Shown here one piece after another: positions 56,005-64,000 of a DNA stretch of 64,000 nt. Each line of letters begins with the position of its first letter. Within the stretch, counting starts at the first letter, position 1. Source of the DNA: Pseudomonas taiwanensis. GTDB lineage: Bacteria; Pseudomonadota; Gammaproteobacteria; Pseudomonadales; Pseudomonadaceae. The notes under the pieces are model-generated. The model was not told the DNA's origin. It ran no database searches and saw only the letters and a list, made by a program, of their open reading frames with translations. The position numbers and the translations under genes were made by a program. The stretch is from NCBI RefSeq assembly GCF_013393345.1, contig NZ_QJRF01000061.1:1-64000 (forward strand), in the 5' to 3' direction.

Positions 56005-57660
56005 TTATCGTTGTTGTCCACGCCAGTCCGGATGGGTCCATACCGGGACCTGGGCCGCAGGCAGGGGTGACTGGCCCCGGATCATATCGCTGGCCTTCTC
56101 CGCGATCATCACGGTTGGCGCATTGGTGTTGCCACTGACGATGATCGGCATGATCGACGCATCCACCACCCGTAGGCCTTCCAGCCCGTGCACCCGCAGT
56201 TCGGGATCGACCACCGCTTCCGGGTCGCTGGCCGGCCCCATCTTGCAGGTGCCACTGGCGTGGTAGCCGGTTTCGGTCACACGCCGGGCCCAGGCGTCCA
56301 GGGCCTGGTCACTGAGATTATCCGGCCCGGGCACCAGCTCCTTGCCTTTCAGCCCGCGCATGGCCGGCTGCTCGATGATCTCCCGCACCAGTCGCGCACC
56401 AGCACGCATGTCGGCGCGGTCCTGCTCGGTCTTCAGGTAATTGAACTGGATGCGCGGCGACAAGCGTGGATCGGCGCCGCGCAGGGTGACGCTGCCGAGG
56501 CTGGTGGGGCGCATCAGGTCGATATGGATCTGGAAGGCGTGCGATGGCACGAGGTCAACGCTGCCCGGTTGCACTGCGAGCGGCATGAAGGTGAGTTGCA
56601 GGTCCGGGTGCTCGACGCCCGCTCGCGAACGGATGAAGGCCCCGGCCTCGAAATGGTTGCTCGCGGCCAGGCCGTCGTGGCTGACGAACCAGCGCGCGCC
56701 GATCCACCATTTGCCCGGCGCGCGGGTCCAGGGGTAGATGGACACCGGCTGCTTGCACAGGTACTGCACCACGGTATCGGGGTGATCGTTGAGGCGCCGG
56801 CCGACGCCAGGCAGGTCATGCACGACCGGCAAGCCATGAGCACGGATTTCCTCGGCTGGACCGACGCCCGACAGCAACAGCAATTGCGGCGAATTGATCG
56901 CCCCGGCGGCGAGGATCACCTCGCGGCGGGCGCGGGCCTGGTGCACCTCGCCGTTCTGCTCGTACTCGATACCGCAGGCGCGGCGCCCCTCGAAGAGAAT
57001 GCGCAGGCTCAAAGCACCGGTGGCGACCGTGACATTGCCGCGTTGCAACGCCTCGGCCAGGTAGCCACGGGCGGTGCTCCAGCGCTTGCCCTTGCGGGTA
57101 GTTCGATCCACCGGGCCGAAGCCTTCCTGGCGGAAGCCGTTGAGGTCGCGACTCTCGCCATAGCCCGCTTCCACGCCGGCCTGGACGAAGGCGGAACACA
57201 GCGGCGTATCGATATTGCCCGCCGTCACGTGCAGGTGCCCGGCATCGCCGTGGTAGGCATCGGCGCCGTGCTCGTGATTCTCCGCGCGGATGAAATAGGG
57301 CAGCACTTCCTGGTAGCTCCAGCCGTGGCAGCCCTGCTCGGCCCAGCTGTCGTAATCGCGGGCATGGCCACGGATGTAGACCATGCCGTTGATGGACGAG
57401 GAGCCGCCCAGGGTACGCCCGCGCGGCGTGCCGATGCGGCGGTTGTCCAGCCAGGGCTCGGGCTCGGTGCTGTAGCTCCAGTTGTAGCGACTGCCGCCAA
57501 CGACGATGCCCACGGCCGAAGGCATGTCGATGGTCCAGCTCTGGTCCAGCGGCCCGGCTTCCAGCACCAACACCTTCACGCCGGGCTCGGCGCCCAGGCG
57601 GTTAGCCAGCACGCAGCCGGCCGATCCGGCGCCGACAATCAGGTAATCGAACTCGGACAT
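56005..57660 (-). CDS. GMC oxidoreductase, choline-dehydrogenase-like
   Basis: FAD-dependent oxidation of an alcohol to an aldehyde, 551 residues. The N-terminal ADP-binding fold (DYLIVGAGSAGCVLANRLG), the GMC signature (GRTLGGSSSINGMVYIRGHA), and the C-terminal histidine region (GYHASGTCKMG) are present. BetA is about 560 residues. GGAGG is 6 bases before the ATG. It is 22 bases after the Rieske gene. Choline itself or another amino alcohol may be the substrate. Confidence 0.85.
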   Translation of the reverse strand: MSEFDYLIVGAGSAGCVLANRLGAEPGVKVLVLEAGPLDQSWTIDMPSAVGIVVGGSRYNWSYSTEPEPWLDNRRIGTPRGRTLGGSSSINGMVYIRGHARDYDSWAEQGCHGWSYQEVLPYFIRAENHEHGADAYHGDAGHLHVTAGNIDTPLCSAFVQAGVEAGYGESRDLNGFRQEGFGPVDRTTRKGKRWSTARGYLAEALQRGNVTVATGALSLRILFEGRRACGIEYEQNGEVHQARARREVILAAGAINSPQLLLLSGVGPAEEIRAHGLPVVHDLPGVGRRLNDHPDTVVQYLCKQPVSIYPWTRAPGKWWIGARWFVSHDGLAASNHFEAGAFIRSRAGVEHPDLQLTFMPLAVQPGSVDLVPSHAFQIHIDLMRPTSLGSVTLRGADPRLSPRIQFNYLKTEQDRADMRAGARLVREIIEQPAMRGLKGKELVPGPDNLSDQALDAWARRVTETGYHASGTCKMGPASDPEAVVDPELRVHGLEGLRVVDASIMPIIVSGNTNAPTVMIAEKASDMIRGQSPLPAAQVPVWTHPDWRGQQR

Positions 57661-57682
57661 GGCACGTCCTCCGGAAGCGGGC

Positions 57683-58852
57683 TCAGGCCCGCTCCTCGCC
57701 ATGGATGCCCTTGAACACCAGACGGTGGAAGTGATGCACCAGGTGCTCGCTCTCGTTGCTGCGCTGGGCGTCGATCATGTAGCGGCCCTGGTCGTAGCCG
57801 AGGGAATGCAGACCCTTCTGCACGGTGATGTTGAGTTCGATGTCTTCCGGCCCCAGCTCTTCGTTCATCCAGCGCATGCAGGCCTTGCTGACCTCCGCTG
57901 TCTCTTCGTTCGAGCTGTAGTAGCCGAAGCGCAGCAGGGAACGCTCGGCATCCAGCGGAATCATGATGAAGGTGCCGAGGAACTCGGAGAACGGGAAGGT
58001 GTAGAAGGTGTTGTTCGGCCACATGCCGATGTTGAAGAAGCACTCGTCCGGGTTCAGGTCTTCCCGCAACTTCACGCCGTAGGCTTCGCCGGCCTGGAGG
58101 TTGGCCGGGGCGATGTAGGTCCACCAGTTGTCGCGCTTGGTCAGGCGGTAGCCCTTGAAGTCGATCAGCTTGGCCAGGTCGATGTGGCAGGGGCCGGACA
58201 GCTTGAAGTGATAGCCCTCGATGGAGTTGTCCATGATCACCTTCCAGTTGGCCGGCACGATCACGTCCTGTTCCTCGATCAGGCGCATGCGTTCGAGGTT
58301 GGGGAACACCCGGTGCATCTCCTCGTCGGCGCCGGGGAACAGCTCGGCCAGGGACGGCGCATTGGGATCGAGGTTGAAGTAGATGAAGCCGCCCAGTTCC
58401 TCCACCCGCACCTGCGGGATGTTGAATTGCTGCAGCTCGAAGTCCTTCATGCGCTCGCAACGCGGCGCACTGCGCAGGCTGCCGTCCATCTCGTAGCACC
58501 AGGAGTGGTAGGCGCAGCGCACCACGCCGCCGGTGGTGCCGCGACGGCTTTCCAGCAGACGGTTGCCGCGGTGCTGGCAGACGTTGTGGAAGGCACGGAT
58601 CTCGCCCTTCATGCTGCGCGCCACCACCACGCTCTGGTCGAACATATCCACAACCACGTACTGGCCCGGCTCGCGGAACTCGCTCTTGTGCCCGGCAACG
58701 TGCCAGGCGTGCATGAAGATGCGGTCGCGTTCGGCCTTGAACAGGCTCTCATCGAAGAAATAGCGCGACGGCAGGGTGAAGGCGGATTCGGGGTCCTGTT
58801 CGGCCCAGCCTTCGATGGAGGTTTGCAGTTTGATGGCTTCGACGGATTGCAT
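57683..58852 (-). CDS. Rieske non-heme iron oxygenase alpha subunit, quaternary-amine type
   Basis: 389 residues. The Rieske centre is CQHRG followed by CAYH; the mononuclear iron site lies in DNSIEGYHFKLSGPCHID. The layout is that of GbcA, carnitine and stachydrine oxygenases, which demethylate or cleave quaternary amines. The ATG at 58852 (MQSVEAIKLQ) is chosen: GGAGGAG lies 9 bases ahead, while an ATG at 58945 has none. A reductase gene is not adjacent. It leads the operon Rieske-GMC-AraC. It lacks the island regulon motif, so it is not taken as the partner of the KshB-like reductase. Confidence 0.85.
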   Translation of the reverse strand: MQSVEAIKLQTSIEGWAEQDPESAFTLPSRYFFDESLFKAERDRIFMHAWHVAGHKSEFREPGQYVVVDMFDQSVVVARSMKGEIRAFHNVCQHRGNRLLESRRGTTGGVVRCAYHSWCYEMDGSLRSAPRCERMKDFELQQFNIPQVRVEELGGFIYFNLDPNAPSLAELFPGADEEMHRVFPNLERMRLIEEQDVIVPANWKVIMDNSIEGYHFKLSGPCHIDLAKLIDFKGYRLTKRDNWWTYIAPANLQAGEAYGVKLREDLNPDECFFNIGMWPNNTFYTFPFSEFLGTFIMIPLDAERSLLRFGYYSSNEETAEVSKACMRWMNEELGPEDIELNITVQKGLHSLGYDQGRYMIDAQRSNESEHLVHHFHRLVFKGIHGEERA

Positions 58853-59128
58853 GATCGGTACTCCTCCCAGGTGTTGTTCGTGCGGCTCGGCGGCCTGCTT
58901 TGGGAGCCAATCTAGGGGAGCGGAATTTGGCTGAATTGATGTCAAGCGACGAGTTGCCAGCGCAAAAGATCAACACCCTCCCCCGCCGTTCCTGGCTGCG
59001 GCAGAAGATGTCGTTTCCCATCAAGTGGCAGGTTCCACCCCTCCTATGCTCGGGCAGGCGAAGGGGCCTGAAGAGCCCCACAGCATCCCGCTGACTTCTG
59101 CCGTAGCCGCCCGATAGGAGCGTCAACC

Positions 59129-60073
59129 ATGTCGAAGAAAGTCCTGTGCCTGCTCGCTGCATCCCTGCTCACCAGCCACTCGCTCACCGCCCTGGCGGCC
59201 GAACCCGCCAGCTGCAAGACCGTGCGCATGGCGGAGGTCGGCTGGGCCGATATCTCCGCCACCACGGGCCTGGCCAGCACCTTGCTCAAGGGGCTGGGCT
59301 ACAAGCCGCAGACCCAGCTGGCTTCCATTCCCATGGCCTACATGGGCATGGAGAAGAACAACATCGATGTCTATCTGGGCGCCTGGATGCCTTCGATGGA
59401 AGTGATCGCCAAGCCCTTCCTGGAGAAAGGCAGCGTGGAGAAGGTGCGCACCAACCTGCTGGGCGCCAAGTACACGCTCGCGGTGCCGGAATACACCTTC
59501 GATGCCGGGCTGAAGGACTTCAAGGACATCGGCCGTTTCCGCCAGCAACTGGAGGGGCACATCTACGGCATCGAGCCCGGCAACGACGGCAACCTGCTGA
59601 TCCAGGGGCTGATCGACAAGGGCCAGTTCGGTCTCAACGGCTTCAAGCTGGTGGAGTCCAGCGAGGCCGGCATGCTGGTCCAGGTGCGCCGCGCCGTACA
59701 GGCACAAAAGCCCGTGGTGTTCCTGGCCTGGGAACCGCACCCGATGAACACGAAATTCGCCATCCGCTACCTCAGCGGCGGCGACGCCAGCTTCGGCCCC
59801 AATTACGGCAGCGCGGTGGTGGATACCCACACCCGCAAGGGCTACAGCGCGGAGTGCGGCAATGTCGGCGCCCTGCTGAAGAACCTGGAGTTCAGCCTGG
59901 CCATGGAGAACCAGATCATGGGTGCCATCCTCGATGACAAGGAACAACCCGAGGCGGCGGCCAAGGCCTGGTTGAAGGCCAATCCGCAGGTGCTGGAACA
60001 GTGGCTGGCGGGGGTGACGACCTATGACGGGGCGGCGGCGCTGCCGGCGGTGAAAGGAAGTCTGGGCCTGTAG
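59129..60073 (+). CDS. Orphan ABC substrate-binding protein, choline/betaine type (ChoX-like)
   Basis: Periplasmic binding protein of 314 residues with a signal peptide (MSKKVLCLLAASLLTSHSLT, cleaved after TALA). Aromatic-box residues of the OpuAC family are in EVGWADISATTG, LGAWMPSM and LAWEPHPMN, which bind trimethylammonium groups. No permease or ATPase is adjacent. Pseudomonads use such orphan proteins (BetX, CaiX) with a shared CbcVW transporter (family knowledge). AGGAG lies 8 bases before the ATG. It is divergent from the Rieske operon across 276 bases in which I see no clear promoter. Confidence 0.85.
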   Translation: MSKKVLCLLAASLLTSHSLTALAAEPASCKTVRMAEVGWADISATTGLASTLLKGLGYKPQTQLASIPMAYMGMEKNNIDVYLGAWMPSMEVIAKPFLEKGSVEKVRTNLLGAKYTLAVPEYTFDAGLKDFKDIGRFRQQLEGHIYGIEPGNDGNLLIQGLIDKGQFGLNGFKLVESSEAGMLVQVRRAVQAQKPVVFLAWEPHPMNTKFAIRYLSGGDASFGPNYGSAVVDTHTRKGYSAECGNVGALLKNLEFSLAMENQIMGAILDDKEQPEAAAKAWLKANPQVLEQWLAGVTTYDGAAALPAVKGSLGL

Positions 60074-60076
60074 CCC

Positions 60077-60173
60077 GTAGGGTGCGCTGCGCGCACCGCA
60101 TCGGCGTGCGCAGCGAATCAAAGGAACGGCGCCCGGCACATGTTGGGCTTCGCGTAGCTCAGCCACAACCTAC
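60077..60173. repeat. Repeat arm cluster (GTAGGGTGCGC element plus half family C)
   Basis: GTAGGGTGCGCTGCGCGCACC palindrome, then GGGCTTCGCGTAGCTCAGCC and CACAACCTAC, a family C right arm. Confidence 0.65.
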
Positions 60174-60239
60174 AGGTTCGCCCCGTCTGTGCCCGCGCCG
60201 CCGTCTAGACTGCTTCCATTCCCACCGAAAGGAAGCGCC

Positions 60240-61496
60240 ATGCCTGACGCCACGGAAGTCCTGCTCGATTTCGCCAGCGCCCTTGCCGTCGGCCTGTTGA
60301 TAGGCGCAGAACGCGGCTGGCGCGAGCGCAACAAGGAAGCGCTGCGGCTGGTTGCCGGCATTCGCTCGTTCGGCCTCACCGGGCTGCTCGGCGGATTCGC
60401 CTCCTTCCTTGGCGAGCAGTTCGGCACGGCGGTGTGGGTGGCGATCTTCGCCTGCTTCGCCGTGCTGGTCATCGCCTCCTACTTTGGCGAGCTGGTGTAT
60501 ATCGGCGACCTCGGGCTCTCCACCGAATTGGCGTTGCTGATCACCTTCCTGCTCGGCAGCCTGGCGGTTGCCGGCCACCACGTGCTGTCCGGTGCTGGTG
60601 CCGTCGTGGTTGCGCTGCTGCTGAGTCTCAAGGACGCCCTGAACCACGCCCTGCAGCGGCTCAGCGAGGAGGAGCTGCTGGCCGCCCTCAAGCTGCTGTT
60701 CATCTCGGTGGTATTGCTGCCGATCCTGCCCAACAAGGGCTACGGCCCGTGGGAGGTGTTCAATCCCTATGCGACCTGGTGGATGGTGGTGCTGATCGCC
60801 GCGCTGGGCTTCGCCGCCTACTTCGCCATCCGATTGGTGGGCACCCAGCGCGGGTTGCTGCTGACCGCCTTGCTCGGCGGCACCGTGTCCTCCACCGCCA
60901 TGACCATCACCCTGTCCCATCTGCAGGAACACCGTGCCCTGCGCCCGCTGCTGGCGGCGGGCCTTCTGGCCACCTCGGCGCTGATGTTTCCCCGCGTGCT
61001 GCTTGAGGTAGGGCTGGTGAACCCGGCCCTGCTGTCACGCCTGGCCTGGCCGCTGGGCATCGCGGCGCTGGTCTATGCAGCAGGGGCACTGTTTTTCTGG
61101 CGGGTCGCCGCCAACCGCGAATCGCCCAACGCCGAGCCGCCGCTGAAGAACCCCTTCGAGTTGGGCCCAGCCCTGCGCTTCGCTGCCCTGCTGGCGCTGA
61201 TCCTGCTTCTGGTGGAGGCCGCCCGGCGTTACCTGGGGGACGTGGGCGTCTACCTGGTGTCGCTGCTCTCGGGCCTCACCGACGTGGACGCCATCACCCT
61301 GTCCCTGGCGCGGGGTGCGAACCGTGAACTGGGGGCGGAAGTGGCCGTACGTGGCATCTTCCTGGCGGTGCTGAGCAACAGCCTGGTCAAGGCGGGACTG
61401 ATCGTGGTGATCGGCGGCAAAGGGCTGGCGCTGCGCACCTTCCCCTTCATCGCCGGCGGCCTGCTGGCCGGTACGGTGGCCTTGCTGATGGTCTAG
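60240..61496 (+). CDS. MgtC/SapB-family membrane protein with DUF4010 domain
   Basis: Inner-membrane protein of 418 residues and about 10-12 membrane segments. The N-terminal MgtC/SapB signature is ASALAVGLLIGAERGWRERN; the C-terminal DUF4010 half has the GGTVSSTAMTITLSHLQEH and GLTDVDAITLSLARG segments. Function is unknown beyond a general link of MgtC proteins to magnesium or stress. GAAAGGAAG precedes the ATG. It converges on the MerR gene with 4 bases between. Confidence 0.82.
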   Translation: MPDATEVLLDFASALAVGLLIGAERGWRERNKEALRLVAGIRSFGLTGLLGGFASFLGEQFGTAVWVAIFACFAVLVIASYFGELVYIGDLGLSTELALLITFLLGSLAVAGHHVLSGAGAVVVALLLSLKDALNHALQRLSEEELLAALKLLFISVVLLPILPNKGYGPWEVFNPYATWWMVVLIAALGFAAYFAIRLVGTQRGLLLTALLGGTVSSTAMTITLSHLQEHRALRPLLAAGLLATSALMFPRVLLEVGLVNPALLSRLAWPLGIAALVYAAGALFFWRVAANRESPNAEPPLKNPFELGPALRFAALLALILLLVEAARRYLGDVGVYLVSLLSGLTDVDAITLSLARGANRELGAEVAVRGIFLAVLSNSLVKAGLIVVIGGKGLALRTFPFIAGGLLAGTVALLMV

Positions 61497-61500
61497 GGAT

Positions 61501-62322
61501 TCAGCGCTTGAGGAAGCCTTTCAACAGCTCGCCTACGCGCTCGCCCAGTTCCTGGTTGGCCGAGAGTTGCAGCCCTCGCGCCAGCTCGCTGTCCACCACC
61601 TGTTCCACCAGCGGACGCAGCGCCAGCAATTGGCGATTGAGTTCGTCCAGTTCGCTGACATGGGGCAGGCTGTTGGAGAGCAGCGGGTTGACCAGGTGCT
61701 CGACGATCATCCGCACGATGCCGGCGGACACCGGTTCCACCTGGCGGCGGATCGCGACGAACTGGGCCAGCAGCACGTCCAGCGGAATCCCGGAGCGGTA
61801 GAGCTGAACCCCGGCGCTGAACACACGCGGATTGAGCACCCGCAAGTGATCACCGGCGAACTCGATCAGGCCCAGTTCGCGGGCGCGGTCCATGTTGTCG
61901 TCGGTGAGGTCGGCGCCGAACAGCGCCTGCACTTCGTCGAAGCCCAGCCGCGTGGGCTCCACCAGGTTCCAGGCGCCGACGATGGCCTGCTCCAACCCCA
62001 GTACGTGAGCCAGGTCCTGGCCCCGCTCCCAGGCGTCCAGTAGCTCGCGAATACTGGCGATGCTGTAGCCGCGCTCCAGCAACTGGCCGATCAGCCGCAA
62101 CCGCGCGAGGTGCTCGCCGTTGTAGATGCCCACCCGCCCGCGACGCTCCGGCGGCGGCAGCAGGCCGCGATCCTGGTAGGCGCGCAGGTTGCGTACCGTG
62201 GTGCCGGCCTCAAGGGCCAGTTCGTCCACCGTGTATTCGACGTCCGGCGCTGCCGGGGCCTCGGCGGCCTGGTTGAGGAGCTTGCTGAGAAAGGAGGGGA
62301 CATTTTTCATGGGCCGGATCAT
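61501..62322 (-). CDS. MerR-family transcriptional regulator
   Basis: 273 residues: an N-terminal MerR helix-turn-helix (VDELALEAGTTVRNLRAYQD, RLRLIGQLLERGYSIASIRE) and a C-terminal region without the cysteine pattern of metal sensors, so an organic ligand or protein signal is likely. The start at 62322 is chosen because a GAGGGGGG tract lies about 5 bases ahead; ATG 62310 is possible. It is divergent from the hydrolase pair, which it may control. Confidence 0.8.
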   Translation of the reverse strand: MIRPMKNVPSFLSKLLNQAAEAPAAPDVEYTVDELALEAGTTVRNLRAYQDRGLLPPPERRGRVGIYNGEHLARLRLIGQLLERGYSIASIRELLDAWERGQDLAHVLGLEQAIVGAWNLVEPTRLGFDEVQALFGADLTDDNMDRARELGLIEFAGDHLRVLNPRVFSAGVQLYRSGIPLDVLLAQFVAIRRQVEPVSAGIVRMIVEHLVNPLLSNSLPHVSELDELNRQLLALRPLVEQVVDSELARGLQLSANQELGERVGELLKGFLKR

Positions 62323-62529
62323 ATCGCCCCCCCTCTTCCCCCAACAACAGCGTCCGGAAGGGCCCAACCATTGGCTGGACTTGCCATGCCGAACTGCGCC
62401 GCATAGCGCCAGAACCCTCTCGAAACCGCTCTGATCCGGGCATTTCCAGCATCAGGTAACGCGGTAACAGCCCTGTCGATGACTGCGGCCAGTCTCTGGC
62501 CAGGGGCGGATTGCCTGTTCAAGAATGAC

Positions 62530-62557
62530 CGTGACATCGAGTGATGTAACAGTCACG
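62530..62557. promoter_or_regulatory. Nested inverted repeat between merR and the hydrolase genes
   Basis: Outer arms CGTGAC / GTCACG enclose inner arms ACATC-GAGT-GATGT. A candidate operator for the divergent MerR protein. Otherwise the 302-base gap shows no gene except the small frame at 62572-62628. Confidence 0.5.
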
Positions 62558-62571
62558 CCACGGAGATCCCC

Positions 62572-62628
62572 ATGTCAGTCCTCATTGCCCAAGACCGCGC
62601 CGAGCCCTTCCAGCAGGTGCCCCGATGA
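62572..62628 (+). CDS. Possible 18-residue leader peptide coupled to the hydrolase gene
   Basis: MSVLIAQDRAEPFQQVPR, with GGAG 6 bases before its ATG. Its stop overlaps the hydrolase start in ATGA, which itself has no good ribosome binding site. Translation of this frame would load ribosomes onto the hydrolase. It may instead be the remnant of a longer gene. No homologue is recognised. Confidence 0.4.
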   Translation: MSVLIAQDRAEPFQQVPR

Positions 62629-63560
62629 ACGCCCCATTGCTGGAACCCCAACGATTCGCCGTAAAGGGCGACGGCGTCGAACTGGCCGCCTACCGCTGGG
62701 GCAATGCCAGCGGCCCGACCCTGCTGCTGGTGCATGGCTACCCGGACAATCACGCCGTCTGGCTGCCGCTGATCCGCGAGTTGGCGGTGGATCACCAGAT
62801 CATCGCCTATGACGTGCGCGGCGCAGGTGCCTCGGACATCCCGAGCAAGACCCGCGACTATCGACTGGCCAGGCTGGCCAATGACCTGGAAGCCGTAGTC
62901 AGGGTCGCCAGCCCGGATCGCCCGGTGCATCTGGTGGCCCATGACTGGGGCTCGATCCAGTCATGGGAAGCGGTGACCGAACCGCGCATCCAGCCGCTGC
63001 TGGCTTCCTACACGACGATCTCCGGCCCTTGCCTCGACCATGTGGGCCACTGGATGCGTGCACGCTTGAAAGAGCGGCGCGCGAGTGCGCTCGGCCGGGT
63101 GATCGGGCAACTGGTGAGCTCCTGGTACATCGGATTCTTCCATACACCGCTGGTGCCGGAACTGCTCTGGCGCTCCGGCCTCGCCCGCGCCTGGCCGACG
63201 CTGCTGCAGCGGCTGGAAGGGGTGCGCGAATCGCGCCCCAATCCGACCCAGGCGTCCGATGGACAGCATGGGGTCAAGCTCTACCGCGCCAACTTCATCA
63301 CCAGCCTGTTCCGTCCGCGCCTGCGTCGCACCGATGTGCCGGTGCAACTGATCGTGCCCACCCGGGACCGTTTCGTGCGCCCGCAGCTCTTCCAGGACCT
63401 GCAGCATTGGGCGCCCCGGCTGTGGCGCCGCGAAGTGGCCGCCGGGCACTGGCAACTGATGGCCGACCCCACTCGCCTGGCGGGTTGGCTCCGTGAATTC
63501 GTCAGCCACCTGGAAAGTGGAGACACCAGCCGCGTCGTGCAGCTGGGCCTGCCCGCTTGA
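62625..63560 (+). CDS. Alpha/beta-fold hydrolase with aspartate nucleophile (epoxide hydrolase / haloalkane dehalogenase-like)
   Basis: 311 residues. The oxyanion segment is LLVHGYPDNHAVW; the nucleophile elbow reads VAHDWGSIQSWE, with aspartate where esterases have serine, as in epoxide hydrolases; the late histidine is in AAGHWQLMADP. The substrate is unknown. It precedes a metal-dependent hydrolase gene by 10 bases and may be coupled to the leader frame upstream. Confidence 0.8.
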   Translation: MNAPLLEPQRFAVKGDGVELAAYRWGNASGPTLLLVHGYPDNHAVWLPLIRELAVDHQIIAYDVRGAGASDIPSKTRDYRLARLANDLEAVVRVASPDRPVHLVAHDWGSIQSWEAVTEPRIQPLLASYTTISGPCLDHVGHWMRARLKERRASALGRVIGQLVSSWYIGFFHTPLVPELLWRSGLARAWPTLLQRLEGVRESRPNPTQASDGQHGVKLYRANFITSLFRPRLRRTDVPVQLIVPTRDRFVRPQLFQDLQHWAPRLWRREVAAGHWQLMADPTRLAGWLREFVSHLESGDTSRVVQLGLPA

Positions 63561-63570
63561 GGAGCCGTCC

Positions 63571-64000
63571 GTGAACCCACCGCATCATCGCCTCGAACAG
63601 CGCAAGGTGCGCTTCGATTTCGCCGACACGCCGCTGCACTGGGTGCCGGGGGAGCCGGAGGCCTCGCACATCATGAACACCCTGCACCTGATCCTTCCGG
63701 CGGGGGAGTTCTGGTTCTGCCGGGTCTACAACAAGGCCCTGCCGCTGATTACCGATGAGCGGCTACGCGAGGACGTGCGCGGCTTCGTGCGCCAGGAAGC
63801 GCAACACGCCCGCGCCCACGACAGTGCGCTGGCACCCTATCTGGAACGCCACGGAATCGATCCAACACCCTTCACCCGAGGCATCTACTGGCTGTTCGAG
63901 AAGGTGCTGTGCGATTACCCCCTGGGCGAAAGCACCCTCACCCGCTGGCTGCAACCCTGGTGGCTGCGCCAACGGGTCGGGCTGATCGCTGCGGTGGAGC
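63571..64000 (+). CDS. Metal-dependent hydrolase family protein, 3' end outside window
   Basis: At least 143 residues, starting with GTG after GAGGAGCC. The histidine-rich N-terminal part (VRGFVRQEAQHARAHDSALA and MNTLHLILPAGEFWFCRVYN) is typical of the predicted metal-dependent hydrolases of the ferritin-like type (PF10118 by recollection). The frame is open to the end of the window. It is in one operon with the alpha/beta hydrolase. Confidence 0.75.
   Translation, partial: MNPPHHRLEQRKVRFDFADTPLHWVPGEPEASHIMNTLHLILPAGEFWFCRVYNKALPLITDERLREDVRGFVRQEAQHARAHDSALAPYLERHGIDPTPFTRGIYWLFEKVLCDYPLGESTLTRWLQPWWLRQRVGLIAAVE

Noticed and set aside
56188..57714. Open frame of 508 codons antisense to the GMC dehydrogenase
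   Set aside because: Shadow of a conserved gene; no start signal or family resemblance.
57683..58852. Assigning the Rieske oxygenase as KshA, partner of the KshB-like reductase
   Set aside because: It is in an operon with a choline-dehydrogenase-like gene and a GlxA/AraC regulator, lacks the regulon motif, and looks like quaternary-amine oxygenases.
58853..58945. Extended start for the Rieske gene
   Set aside because: The extra 31 codons lack a ribosome binding site, while GGAGGAG sits at the right distance from the ATG at 58852.

Overview
The window is a gene-dense, high-GC stretch of chromosome from a gammaproteobacterium, almost certainly Pseudomonas. Supporting signs are a ttgR-ttgABC efflux locus with its operator, a metR gene, a stand-alone second EF-G, an AprDEF-type exporter, orphan betaine-type binding protein and GlxA/AraC regulator genes, and many copies of short palindromic intergenic repeats. 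It resembles the P. aeruginosa / citronellolis / resinovorans group; the species cannot be fixed from this sequence alone. I see no rRNA, tRNA, IS element, phage or CRISPR.

Layout. 0-3.4 kb: end of a glycine/serine C1 operon (sdaA, gcvT, a lipA copy). 3.6-4.5 kb: metR. 4.7-9.2 kb: a type I secretion exporter on the minus strand. 9.5-16.1 kb: ttgR and the RND pump ttgABC, ending in a clear terminator. 16.4-18.7 kb: a small secreted protein, a LapG-type protease and a DHH phosphoesterase. 18.7-36.8 kb: a catabolic island (below). 37-39.1 kb: second EF-G. 39.4-47.7 kb: EthD protein, GYD protein, 1-Cys peroxiredoxin, a Ub-Mut7-C protein, the giant helicase Lhr and a low-complexity hypothetical protein. 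47.9-52.1 kb: methyltransferase, ppnN, a UMF1 transporter. 52.1-60.1 kb: a quaternary-amine-like locus (aldehyde dehydrogenase, class II aldolase, GlxA/AraC regulator, GMC dehydrogenase, Rieske oxygenase, orphan ChoX-type binding protein). 60.2-64 kb: MgtC-family membrane protein, MerR regulator, and an alpha/beta hydrolase followed by a metal-dependent hydrolase cut by the window edge.

The main discovery is in the catabolic island. It encodes a sulfotransferase, a complete PAPS-making system (cysD, cysNC), a DUF1214 protein, three SDR dehydrogenases, an SRPBCC protein, an acyl-CoA ligase, a KshB-like reductase, a KstD-like flavoprotein, an HsaA/HsaB-like two-component monooxygenase, an LLM monooxygenase and a LuxR-type regulator. 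Reading every upstream region shows one near-palindrome, TAGTCC-N4-GGACGA, in front of every transcription unit of the island, including the regulator gene itself, and also in front of the EthD gene that lies beyond EF-G. In all nine cases a hexamer ending in T (eight of nine also with A at its second position) lies 22 or 23 bases downstream. That puts the site centre near -42.5 or -43.5, the classic position of a LuxR-type class II activator. I infer one self-regulated regulon for a steroid- or terpenoid-like substrate that is handled together with sulfonation. The substrate is unknown.

Interspersed palindromes (named families A to E here) fill most gaps between genes. Two of them supply the stop codon of the neighbouring gene, and one lies in frame inside lhr.
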